60,837 nt of DNA, from assembly GCA_019414025.1 (NCBI GenBank), contig DXMU01000029.1, forward strand, positions 1 through 60,837. Direction: 5' to 3'. Position numbers and translations under genes: made by a program. Below, piece by piece: positions 50,375 to 58,553 of the stretch; the stretch's first letter is position 1; every line of letters starts with the position of its first letter. Below the pieces are notes generated by a model, which worked only from the letters and a program-made list of their open reading frames with translations, was not told the origin of the DNA and did no database searches. This stretch comes from Collinsella sp. (GTDB taxonomy: Bacteria; Actinomycetota; Coriobacteriia; Coriobacteriales; Coriobacteriaceae).

Positions 50375-51121
50375 CTAGGCACACGACTCCAGCGCTCCGC
50401 TAAACAGCTTCACCATCTGCACGCGCGTGCCGGCGCCGTCCGTACGACGAGCAACCTCCACGTTATCGACGAGCATACGCATAAGCTTGATACCACGGCC
50501 GCGCTCCTCTGATGCGACCGGTTCGCTCGTTTCATCGATAGAATAGCCGGCACCTCGATCAAGCACCTCAACCACAACGCGATCGCCATAGGCCTGAACC
50601 GTCAGGACGCACCCGATACCGCCCGCATGGTCATAGGCATTACCCAGCGCCTCCCCCGACGCCAATGCGACATCGTACCGCTCGTCACGGCGCAACGGAA
50701 GCGATTCAAGGAGTTCGGCGATGCGATGTCGGTAGTATGGAAGATTCTCGATACCCTGACGGACCTCGACGCTCTTACTCCAGCGAGGCAGCTCCCCCAC
50801 CGGAATGGCGGGAATAGACTCCCGTGCCGGCCCCGCGACATGAAGAATATCGACAAGACGAGCAATCTCCAAAAAGCGAACAACTTCACCTGATGCATTG
50901 ACGAGCGAAAGCAGGCCTTCTCGCCTCATGAGCTCACGAGCGCGCGTAAGCAGGAATGCCAAGCCCGTCGAATCGATAAAGCTGACAGCCTGACAGTTGA
51001 TGACGACACGACGCACGCCGCGGCCAATCAAAGCATCCAACCGCCGACGCAGCGCAGGCACCGTGGCGATGTCGATATCGCCTGGTGGCGTCAAAACCGC
51101 TATGTCATTCCACTCATTCAT
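50375..51121 (-). CDS. fused STAS antagonist and RsbW/SpoIIAB-like kinase
   Basis: 248 residues. Residues 1-105 are a STAS domain (DIDIATVPALRRRLDALI and VSFIDSTGLAFLL, whose Ser is the phospho-site of SpoIIAA-like proteins). Residues ~125-245 are a histidine-kinase-type ATPase with the N-box SGEALGNAYDHAG and G-boxes DRGAGYS and ERGRGIKL. In Bacillus these are separate proteins that bind each other; here they are one chain. It is followed upstream by a PP2C phosphatase, so the set is a partner-switching module. No sigma factor is adjacent. Confidence 0.87.
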   Translation of the reverse strand: MNEWNDIAVLTPPGDIDIATVPALRRRLDALIGRGVRRVVINCQAVSFIDSTGLAFLLTRARELMRREGLLSLVNASGEVVRFLEIARLVDILHVAGPARESIPAIPVGELPRWSKSVEVRQGIENLPYYRHRIAELLESLPLRRDERYDVALASGEALGNAYDHAGGIGCVLTVQAYGDRVVVEVLDRGAGYSIDETSEPVASEERGRGIKLMRMLVDNVEVARRTDGAGTRVQMVKLFSGALESCA

Positions 51122-51199
51122 ACGACCATGGTTCCCCAAAAAAGCCCACTCGATGCATTCGTTTCCCCAACCGTACGGATTCAGCCCGCCCAGCGTCGT

Positions 51200-53545
51200 C
51201 TATGAACGACCCCGTAAAAACTCAAGGGACACCAATGCAATGTCATCGTCCAGCGCCGATTCGGTAAATCGGTCGAGCTCGCCCAAGACCTTGCCGCAGA
51301 TTCCCGATACGCCCTCACCCGAGACAGAGAGCAGAAGGTCGCGAAGGCGCTGCTCGCCAAAGAAAGCACCCGAGCGGTCACGCGCTTCGATTGTTCCGTC
51401 GGTGTACATAAATAGCATGTCACCAGGAGCGAACGTAAACACGCCTGTCTCGTACACCATGCTCTCAAAGGCACCGATTACCCCCGATTGGCATCCAAGC
51501 AGCTCGACCTCTCCCCCACGAGCCTCGCCGCCACCCAGCGGCATCGACTCTGGCCTGATGACCATGGTCGGAGGATGGCCCGCCGAACAATACGTTGCGC
51601 GTCCGGCTTTAAGGTCAATCTTGGCGATAAAGGCCGTCACGAACGTCTCGACCCTCGAAAAGCCCATAAGCATGCTATTAAGGGAGCGTGCCATGCGGGC
51701 CGGTCCAGCGCCCTCCCAGGCATATGCCGTCAGGGCCGTCTTGACGAGTGCGGACATCGATGCAGCCTCAATGCCTTTGCCAGACACATCGCCCAGAATC
51801 ATGACGGCGCAATCGTCGGGAAGACGGATGAGCGTATAGAAATCGCCGCCGACCAACGCCGAGTTCGTGGCCGACAGGTACACCGAATCGGCGGCGATTC
51901 CCGGAACATCCCCCAGTGAATTTCTCATGCCAATCTGGAGGGTCTGAGCGATATGGCGCTCCTCACGCTTTTGAGATTCGCCTTCATAGATCAGTTCAAA
52001 GTCATGAGCCAAGTGCACCAAGTAGTCATATTCAAGGTCATCAATCGGCTCTTGGCTACCATCACGAAGCAGCAGCGCACGCGTCGTCGGCCCCTTCGCA
52101 ACAGAAGCAGGAACGATTGCGTCGTTACTGTGCTTGCCATCACCCTTAGAGCGTGGGCGCCCCGCCTCGATGCCGGCGTCGACGTAGAGACCCTGGCAAG
52201 GCAGGCCATGCGCTCTAAGCCAGCCTCCCATAGGCATCGATTCGTCAACGCGAGTTATACGGACGTGTTTAAGGTCCTCGGCACTCGTGCCGCCCAAAAC
52301 AGATGCCTCAAAGCCATCAGGGGCAGCCCCCAGACGTGCCGCTGGCGCCGTCGTGGAAAAGAAAAGCTTCTCGGGATCGTCCGGCAAAGCAACGCGACTG
52401 CCGCCTTCAAAATCTATGACGTAGGAATCCAGACTGGCGTCATACTCAACAGGGCAAAAATGGCAGTTGAGCATATTGCAGATCTCGGACGACACCGCCT
52501 GGGTAGCCGCGGCGGAATCGTCTAGAAAGGTAAACAACTCATCACGCAGCACATTGAGGGAACGACCAAGCTCGGCCGTGCGACGGGAGCGAAGGCTCGA
52601 TGCCATGCCGACCAGCTGGATAGGCAGGTAATCGCAAATGACCTCGAGCACATTAACGTCATAGGCGAGCGGTGCCTGGGGGCGTTTCCAACCAACTTCC
52701 AGCACGCCGAGGATCTGCGTACCGTAAAAAACGGGAAGACAGATTTCACTGCGGTACGGAGGCATATCCTGCATGCGCAACAGGTGCTTTGAACGATTAT
52801 CCAGGTCCATGAACATACCGGAGGCGGCCTTATCGCCCTCAAGGTCCTGTTGGATCGACAAGCGACAGGCACGCGACTCGCGAAGAACATACGTCGGAAT
52901 GCCAGCGCCATACGGCAAAAACTCGGGCAGGTAGCTGTCGTACAGCTCCTTGGAAACACCGCGAAGCTTAAAGCCGCCGCTCTCAGAAAAATAGATAGCG
53001 GCACCCGAAGCATCGAGCGTTCCTACAAGCTGGTTCAAAACGGTATCAAGCAGGCTGGGTAACTCATCGGAGCCCACAGTGCTCATAATGACCGAGAGCG
53101 TCCCAGAGAGACGCTTGTTCGCCACTCTAAGCTCCGATAACGCACGCTTGAGCTGACGGTCGTGAGAATACTGTTCCTCGATACTGTGAAGCGCCACCAG
53201 GACACGTGGTGCGCGGCGCCCAAAGATGCGTGGAGGCGTTACGGAGCCCGCACGAACCAAGACGGGAATAAAAGAGCCGTCACTTAGCTTGAGCATCAGT
53301 TCGTTCTCGGAACCATCAGTTTCAAATGGCAGACGATGTTCCGTCGCACGTTCAAAAGCGGACAAGTACAGGACGTCTTTAACATCTCCACCGATGACGT
53401 CGGCGCGTTCCTCGCACATCAAACCAAGTAAGCGGTTATTCACATGCAGAATGGTTCCGTCGAGCTCGCAGATGATGACAGCATCGCTCGTGATCTCGAC
53501 TAGTTGGGCAACGTCTGCCCACTCGTTGCGTTCAAGCGTTTCCAT
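51200..53545 (-). CDS. PAS/GAF-containing PP2C-type (SpoIIE) phosphatase
   Basis: 781 residues from ATG 53545. An N-terminal PAS domain (ITSDAVIICELDGTILHVNN) comes first. A GAF-like sensor follows near 160-330 (ICLPVFYGTQILGVLEVGWK). The C-terminal PP2C domain has GGDFYTLIRLPDDCAVMIL, GDVSGKGIEAASMSALV and DMLFMYTDGTIEARD, ending DDIALVSLEFL. Such RsbU/RsbP-type proteins dephosphorylate a STAS antagonist to release a sigma factor; the substrate is probably the neighbouring fusion protein. Confidence 0.9.
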   Translation of the reverse strand: METLERNEWADVAQLVEITSDAVIICELDGTILHVNNRLLGLMCEERADVIGGDVKDVLYLSAFERATEHRLPFETDGSENELMLKLSDGSFIPVLVRAGSVTPPRIFGRRAPRVLVALHSIEEQYSHDRQLKRALSELRVANKRLSGTLSVIMSTVGSDELPSLLDTVLNQLVGTLDASGAAIYFSESGGFKLRGVSKELYDSYLPEFLPYGAGIPTYVLRESRACRLSIQQDLEGDKAASGMFMDLDNRSKHLLRMQDMPPYRSEICLPVFYGTQILGVLEVGWKRPQAPLAYDVNVLEVICDYLPIQLVGMASSLRSRRTAELGRSLNVLRDELFTFLDDSAAATQAVSSEICNMLNCHFCPVEYDASLDSYVIDFEGGSRVALPDDPEKLFFSTTAPAARLGAAPDGFEASVLGGTSAEDLKHVRITRVDESMPMGGWLRAHGLPCQGLYVDAGIEAGRPRSKGDGKHSNDAIVPASVAKGPTTRALLLRDGSQEPIDDLEYDYLVHLAHDFELIYEGESQKREERHIAQTLQIGMRNSLGDVPGIAADSVYLSATNSALVGGDFYTLIRLPDDCAVMILGDVSGKGIEAASMSALVKTALTAYAWEGAGPARMARSLNSMLMGFSRVETFVTAFIAKIDLKAGRATYCSAGHPPTMVIRPESMPLGGGEARGGEVELLGCQSGVIGAFESMVYETGVFTFAPGDMLFMYTDGTIEARDRSGAFFGEQRLRDLLLSVSGEGVSGICGKVLGELDRFTESALDDDIALVSLEFLRGRS

Positions 53546-53604
53546 CGTGGACCCCACCGTCTATCGGTAACAAAAAAGCCTCCGAAGAGGCTTCTCAAAT
53601 GCGA

Positions 53605-53694
53605 TGGTGTCGGAGGCGGGACTTGAACCCGCATGACCAAAAAGCGGTCACTAGCACCTCAAGCTAGCGCGTCTGCCAATTCCGCCACTCCGAC
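53605..53694 (-). tRNA. tRNA-Leu(GAG)
   Basis: 90 nt with CCA, class II with a long variable arm (TGACCGCTTTTTGGTCA). Anticodon loop TTGAGGT on stem CTAGC/GCTAG. Confidence 0.94.
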
Positions 53695-53752
53695 ATGCTA
53701 TGTTGTTGATTCGCGCTTCGTTTTGTTGGACCCGCGCGTTCAACGAGGAAAA

Positions 53753-53781
53753 TAATAACCTATGATTCGAGAACTGTGCAA
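53753..53781 (-). promoter_or_regulatory. tRNA-Leu promoter TTGCAC-17-TTATTA
   Basis: Preceded by AAAAAAGTGC as in the other tRNA units. Confidence 0.65.
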
Positions 53782-53843
53782 GCACTTTTTTCAAAAAAGT
53801 TTACGAATTTGTAAATGCGCTGGTAGACGGACCTGTTCGGGTC

Positions 53844-53958
53844 GGAATGAGGTTGCTTTCCAACGCGTCCTCGGGCATGCGGCATTATTTTGATTCGCGC
53901 TTCGCGCTACAAAATAATGCCGCCCCCTGCGGAATGCGTTGGAAAGCAACCTCATTCC
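53844..53958. repeat. 115-nt double hairpin element
   Basis: Outer arms 53844-53866/53936-53958 are a perfect 23-bp inverted repeat; inner arms 53879-53892/53910-53923 a perfect 14-bp one, with GCGCTTCGCGC at the tip. No coding frame. Confidence 0.75.
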
Positions 53959-54023
53959 GGCCCTAGGAGTATGTACTCCGGGCACAGTTCTCAAATATGT
54001 TCTGGGGCTGATATAAATTTAGT

Positions 54024-54078
54024 GGCTCGGCTTTGCCGAGCCCTTATATAAGGAGGCCGGAGCTTTTGCTCCGGCCTC
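54024..54078. terminator. two tandem GC hairpins
   Basis: GGCTCGGC/GCCGAGCC (54024-54042) and GAGGCCGGAGC/GCTCCGGCCTC (54053-54078), both perfect. Orientation and T runs are unclear. Confidence 0.5.
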
Positions 54079-54143
54079 ACTAACTATCCCATTAGATTAA
54101 GTGAGCGATCAAGGAATCGCCCCCCCTGCATCGGTAACACAGA

Positions 54144-54271
54144 GCCCGTGCTGGACTTAGTTTTCAGAACATTCCGCAGACCAGGAAACCCCCTTATCCA
54201 CAGCTCCGAAGGAGCAGGATAAGGGGGTTTCCATGGTCGAGGACGTTCTGAAAACTAAGTCCAGCACGGGC
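54144..54271. repeat. 128-nt near-complete inverted repeat
   Basis: Perfect 27-bp outer arms (54144-54170/54245-54271), perfect 16-bp inner arms (54184-54199/54217-54232) and a 5-bp tip GCTCC/GGAGC. It lies 16 bases after the oppF stop on the minus strand, so it may be its 3' end as well as a repeat. Confidence 0.8.
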
Positions 54272-54287
54272 CCGGACAAACAGCCGA

Positions 54288-55316
54288 CTACAGGTCGATG
54301 TGCGATTCCTTGATCGGGAACGGCTCGGCGAAGTGGCAGGCGCAGCAGTGACCCGGGGCAACTTCCTTAAACTCTGGAAGCTTCTCGGAGCAGATGCCCT
54401 GCGCGATCGGGCAGCGAGTGTGGAAACGGCAGCCCGACGGCGGATCCAGCGGTGAGGGCGGATCGCCGGCAAGAATGATGCGCTTGCGGGTCTTCTGGAT
54501 ATCAGGATCGGGCACCGGCACGGCAGACAGCAGTGACTGCGTGTACGGGTGGTGCGGCTCGCTATAGAGTGTCTTCCAGTCCGAAACCTCGACCATCTTA
54601 CCCAGATACATAACGGCAACGCGATCGGAGATGTGCTGCACGACGGACAGGTCGTGGGCGATAAACAGATACGCCGTACCGAACTTGTCCTGAAGTTCCT
54701 TGAGCAGGTTCAGAACCTGGGCCTGAATGGAAACATCCAGAGCGGAAACGGGCTCGTCGCAGATGATCAGCTTGGGCTTCAGAGCGAACGCGCGGGCGAT
54801 GCCGACACGCTGGCGCTGACCGCCCGAGAACTCGTGCGGATAACGGTTGATGTGCTCGGGGTTCAGGCCGACGACGTCCAGCAGCTCGCGGACGCGCTCA
54901 ATGCGCTCCTCCTTAGTACCCACGCCATGAATGGTCATGGGCTCGGAGACGATCTCGCCAATGGTCATACGAGGATTGAGCGAAGCATAGGGGTCCTGGA
55001 AGATGAACTGCATCTCACGACGCATGTCCTTGATCTCATGCTTGCTCATCTCGGCAACGTCTTTGCCCTGGAAGAACACTTTACCTGCCGTCGGCTTGGT
55101 CAGGCGCATGATGGTGCGGCCCGTGGTGGACTTACCGCAACCAGACTCGCCGACCAGGCCAAAGGTCTCGCCCGGATAAATCTCGAACGAAATGTCATTC
55201 ACAGCAGAGACGACACGCTTGGAGAAGCGCTTGGCGAACATGCCGGACTCAGCGGGAAACTCCTTAGAGAGGTGCTCGACCTTCAGCAGTGGAGTACGCT
55301 CGTTGGTATCTGCCAT
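54288..55316 (-). CDS. oppF: oligopeptide ABC transporter ATP-binding protein OppF
   Basis: 342 residues. Walker A GESGCGKST, signature FSGGQRQRVGIARA, Walker B LIICDEPVSALDVS. The C-terminal oligopeptide extension has PSGCRFHTRCP and a CxxCH. The ATG overlaps the oppD stop (TAATG). It is the second ATPase of the peptide importer. Confidence 0.93.
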   Translation of the reverse strand: MADTNERTPLLKVEHLSKEFPAESGMFAKRFSKRVVSAVNDISFEIYPGETFGLVGESGCGKSTTGRTIMRLTKPTAGKVFFQGKDVAEMSKHEIKDMRREMQFIFQDPYASLNPRMTIGEIVSEPMTIHGVGTKEERIERVRELLDVVGLNPEHINRYPHEFSGGQRQRVGIARAFALKPKLIICDEPVSALDVSIQAQVLNLLKELQDKFGTAYLFIAHDLSVVQHISDRVAVMYLGKMVEVSDWKTLYSEPHHPYTQSLLSAVPVPDPDIQKTRKRIILAGDPPSPLDPPSGCRFHTRCPIAQGICSEKLPEFKEVAPGHCCACHFAEPFPIKESHIDL

Positions 55317-56407
55317 TACGCCTCGCCTCCCTTCTTGGAATCCTTGCGCGTACGGGACGTCTCAGGAGCGTTCTTGAGGAACTCGGGGTCACCGGAGTAG
55401 TGGCACGCAGAGTAATGACCAGACTCGGTGACAACGCGCTCGGGGCGCTGCTTGCGGCACTTGTCCGTCGCATAGGGGCAGCGAGGAGAGAAGACGCAGC
55501 CCTCAGGCAGGTTCATGAGCGAAGGCGGGTTGCCGTGAATCGGCGTAAGAGGCTTCTTCTCTTCGATGGCCTGCTCCGGGATGGAGCGGATAAGGCCCCA
55601 GGTGTAGGGGTGGCGGCTCTCGTAGAAGATTTCCTCAGCAGTACCGAACTCGACGGGACGGCCGGCGTACATAACCATGATCTTGTCAGCCATATCGGCG
55701 ACAACGCCCAGGTCATGGGTGATCATGATGATGGCGTTGCCGTTCTTCTCCTGCATTTCCTGCATAAGCTCAATAATCTGAGCCTGAATGGTAACGTCCA
55801 AGGCAGTCGTGGGCTCGTCGGCAATCAGAATATCGGGGTCGCAGGCAAGAGCCATAGCGATCATGACGCGCTGACGCATACCGCCAGAGAACTGGTGCGG
55901 ATACTCATTGACGCGCTTTTCGGGCTCGGGAATGCCAACGAGGTCCAAAAGCTCGGTGGCGCGCTTGAGCGCCTCCTGCTTGGAGTAGCCACGGTGCAGA
56001 CGAAGACCCTCGCCTACCTGCTTGCCGATCTTATAGACCGGGTTCAAGGAGGTCATAGGATCCTGGAAGATCATCGCGATATCGTTACCGCGAATGTGCT
56101 GCATCTCTTCCTCGGTCATCTCGAGGATAGAACGACCGCGATAGCGAACGTCGCCGCCCTCAATCTTTCCCGGAGGCATCGAGATAAGGCCCATGATGGT
56201 CATGGCGGTCACGGACTTACCGGAGCCGGACTCACCGACGACGCCCAGGGTCTCGCCGCGATCGAGCGTGTAGGAGACACCGTCGACAGCGCGAACGACG
56301 CCATCCTCGGTGTGGAAATACATCTTTAGGTCATCGACCTCGAGCAGATGCTGGCCCTCGGGAACCGGCTGGTCCTTCAGGTCCACATAGTTCTTGTTCT
56401 TCTTCAT
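55316..56407 (-). CDS. oppD: oligopeptide ABC transporter ATP-binding protein OppD
   Basis: 363 residues. Walker A GESGSGKSV, signature FSGGMRQRVMIAMAL, Walker B LIADEPTTALDVT. The C-terminal PEGCVFSPRCPYATDKC motif marks the Opp/Dpp group. Partner of OppF. Confidence 0.93.
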   Translation of the reverse strand: MKKNKNYVDLKDQPVPEGQHLLEVDDLKMYFHTEDGVVRAVDGVSYTLDRGETLGVVGESGSGKSVTAMTIMGLISMPPGKIEGGDVRYRGRSILEMTEEEMQHIRGNDIAMIFQDPMTSLNPVYKIGKQVGEGLRLHRGYSKQEALKRATELLDLVGIPEPEKRVNEYPHQFSGGMRQRVMIAMALACDPDILIADEPTTALDVTIQAQIIELMQEMQEKNGNAIIMITHDLGVVADMADKIMVMYAGRPVEFGTAEEIFYESRHPYTWGLIRSIPEQAIEEKKPLTPIHGNPPSLMNLPEGCVFSPRCPYATDKCRKQRPERVVTESGHYSACHYSGDPEFLKNAPETSRTRKDSKKGGEA

Positions 56408-56409
56408 CC

Positions 56410-57345
56410 TTATGCGTCCTTCATCTTGACGTCGAGGGCGTCGCGCAAACCGTCACCCAGCAGGGTGAAGGCGAGCACCGTCGAGAGAATTGCCAGACCG
56501 GGCATGATCATCATCCAGGGAGCAGTCAGCAGATACTGCTGACCGTCCTGAATCATGGAGCCCCACGAAGGCGTAGGCGGAATAACGCCCATGCCGAGGA
56601 AGGACAGAGCAGACTCGGTCAGGATGGCGCCACCAATGTTCATGGTCGCGTAGACCACGATGGAGGCGACGGAGTTCGGGAAGATGTGACGCACGACGAT
56701 ACGAGCATCAGATGCACCCATCGCGCGCGCAGCATCAACATAGTCGTTTTCCTTGACGGTCAAGATCGCAGAGCGGAAGACGCGCGCAATCGAAGGCCAG
56801 CCGAGAATACCGATGGCGATAAAGACGTTCTGAAGACCGCGGCCGATAACGGCGATCATGGCGACAACGAACAGCACGTACGGGAACGCCAGGAAGATGT
56901 CCGCACAGCGCATGATGATCGTATCCCAGATGCCGCCGTAGAAACCGGCCAGAGCACCCATGACCAGACCGATCAGCGTGGAAATCGCGGTGGCCATAAT
57001 TCCGACAGACAGCGAAACGCGCGCACCGTAGATAACGCGGACGAGAATATCGCGACCAAGGGCGTCGGTGCCAAACGGGTGCTCTGCACACGGAGCCAAC
57101 AGCGACGTCTCGGCCATGGTGGTCGAGTCGGAAGCCGTCGGCGAACCGAGCCAGGGCTTAGCCCACAGATCTGCGGTCAGGGCAACCAAAACGACGATGA
57201 TGATCCAGCAGACACCGATAACGGCGAGCTTGTTCTTGCGAAGACGCTTAAAAGCGTCGCCCCACAGCGTGCGGGACTTGGCGGGAGCAGATGCGGCCTT
57301 GGTGGCGGTAGCCTGCTCCTGAGACTGAGAATCAGTTTCCTGCAT
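56410..57345 (-). CDS. oppC: oligopeptide ABC transporter permease OppC
   Basis: 311 residues, six predicted helices. The EAA-type loop ARAMGASDARIVVRHIFPN lies near residue 210. The N-terminal tail is polar (about 25 residues). Two bases separate it from oppD. Confidence 0.93.
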   Translation of the reverse strand: MQETDSQSQEQATATKAASAPAKSRTLWGDAFKRLRKNKLAVIGVCWIIIVVLVALTADLWAKPWLGSPTASDSTTMAETSLLAPCAEHPFGTDALGRDILVRVIYGARVSLSVGIMATAISTLIGLVMGALAGFYGGIWDTIIMRCADIFLAFPYVLFVVAMIAVIGRGLQNVFIAIGILGWPSIARVFRSAILTVKENDYVDAARAMGASDARIVVRHIFPNSVASIVVYATMNIGGAILTESALSFLGMGVIPPTPSWGSMIQDGQQYLLTAPWMMIMPGLAILSTVLAFTLLGDGLRDALDVKMKDA

Positions 57346-57359
57346 GAGACGTACCTCCC

Positions 57360-58397
57360 TTAGGCCTTATCCGACGGACCGCCAAGGCGGATGCGCGGGT
57401 CGAGGAATGCATAGCTAATGTCGACGAGCAGGTTGATCACCATGACGACGACAACGATGAGCGTAACGCCGCCCATAACGATGGGCCAGTCACGCATGCT
57501 AATGGCGCGATAGACCTCATAGCCGATACCGGGCCAGTTAAAGACCGTCTCGGTCAGGATGGCGCCCGAAAGCATGCCACCAAAGTCGACACCAATATAG
57601 GTAACGACGGGGATGAGTGCATTCTTAAGCGCATGCTTGACGATGATCGCGCGATTGGAGAGACCCTTGGCCTTTGCCGTACGGATGTAATCCTGGTTCA
57701 TGACGTCAAGCAGCTGCGAGCGCATAATGCGGGCGGCATAAGCGGTCGAAACCGAAGCCAGCGTAATGGTCGGAAGCACATAGTGCATCCAATCCTGATA
57801 CTGAGAGCTGGAACCGCCGGCACCCGAGATCGGCATGGAGATTGCACCGCCCGTAGCGTCCTTGAGGATGACGCCAAAGAACAGCTGCAGCAACATACCG
57901 AGCCAGAAGGCCGGGACCGCAACGAGGATCGACGTGGTGAGCGTTACCAAAATATCCCAGAAGGAATAACGCTTTACCGCCGAAATGATACCCGCACCGA
58001 TACCCATAATTGCCTCGAGCACGATGGCGCACGCGGCAAGTTTGACCGTATACGGATACTTCTGGGCAAAGATTTCCGTAACCGGCAGCTTGCGCTGATA
58101 CGAATTGCCCAGATCGCCATGAAGCAGGCCGTTCATGTAATACAAGTAACGGTCCACGAGCGACGTTTGAACGGGGTCGCCGTTCTCGTCAAGGATCGCG
58201 TTGCCGTCCTCGTCCGACTGGACCAGGTGATAGCGGACGCGAAGCTGAAGCTCCACCTCGGGGGACAGAGCCTTGTCTCCACCGATCAGCTTGATCGGAT
58301 CTCCCGGCACGATATTCTGAAGGGCGAACAGAATCAGCGTAACGCCCAAAAATACCGGGATGAACTGAAGCACACGTTTAACGATGTACTTACCCAT
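57360..58397 (-). CDS. oppB: oligopeptide ABC transporter permease OppB
   Basis: 345 residues. GKYIVKRVLQFIPVFLGVTL opens as in OppB/DppB. The loop RTAKAKGLSNRAIIVKHALKN is the EAA motif. It has a larger periplasmic-side loop (SLVDRYLYYMNGLLHGDLG). Confidence 0.93.
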   Translation of the reverse strand: MGKYIVKRVLQFIPVFLGVTLILFALQNIVPGDPIKLIGGDKALSPEVELQLRVRYHLVQSDEDGNAILDENGDPVQTSLVDRYLYYMNGLLHGDLGNSYQRKLPVTEIFAQKYPYTVKLAACAIVLEAIMGIGAGIISAVKRYSFWDILVTLTTSILVAVPAFWLGMLLQLFFGVILKDATGGAISMPISGAGGSSSQYQDWMHYVLPTITLASVSTAYAARIMRSQLLDVMNQDYIRTAKAKGLSNRAIIVKHALKNALIPVVTYIGVDFGGMLSGAILTETVFNWPGIGYEVYRAISMRDWPIVMGGVTLIVVVVMVINLLVDISYAFLDPRIRLGGPSDKA

Positions 58398-58427
58398 ACC
58401 ACTCCCCTATCTAGGGATTAACCTAAA

Positions 58428-58457
58428 TGGGATGCCGATCGCCAGACCGGCATCCCA
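58428..58457 (-). terminator. stem-loop between oppA and oppB
   Basis: 10-bp stem TGGGATGCCG/CGGCATCCCA with TTTAGG after it. It is probably a partial terminator or stabiliser that raises oppA over the membrane genes. Confidence 0.6.
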
Positions 58458-58553
58458 AAAATACCATCAGCCAGTTTACCCCAGGTTAGGGAGAACTGTA
58501 TGTTTCCCATGAGGTCTACGTAAATACTTGACCCTCACGGAAGCTGCAAACTC

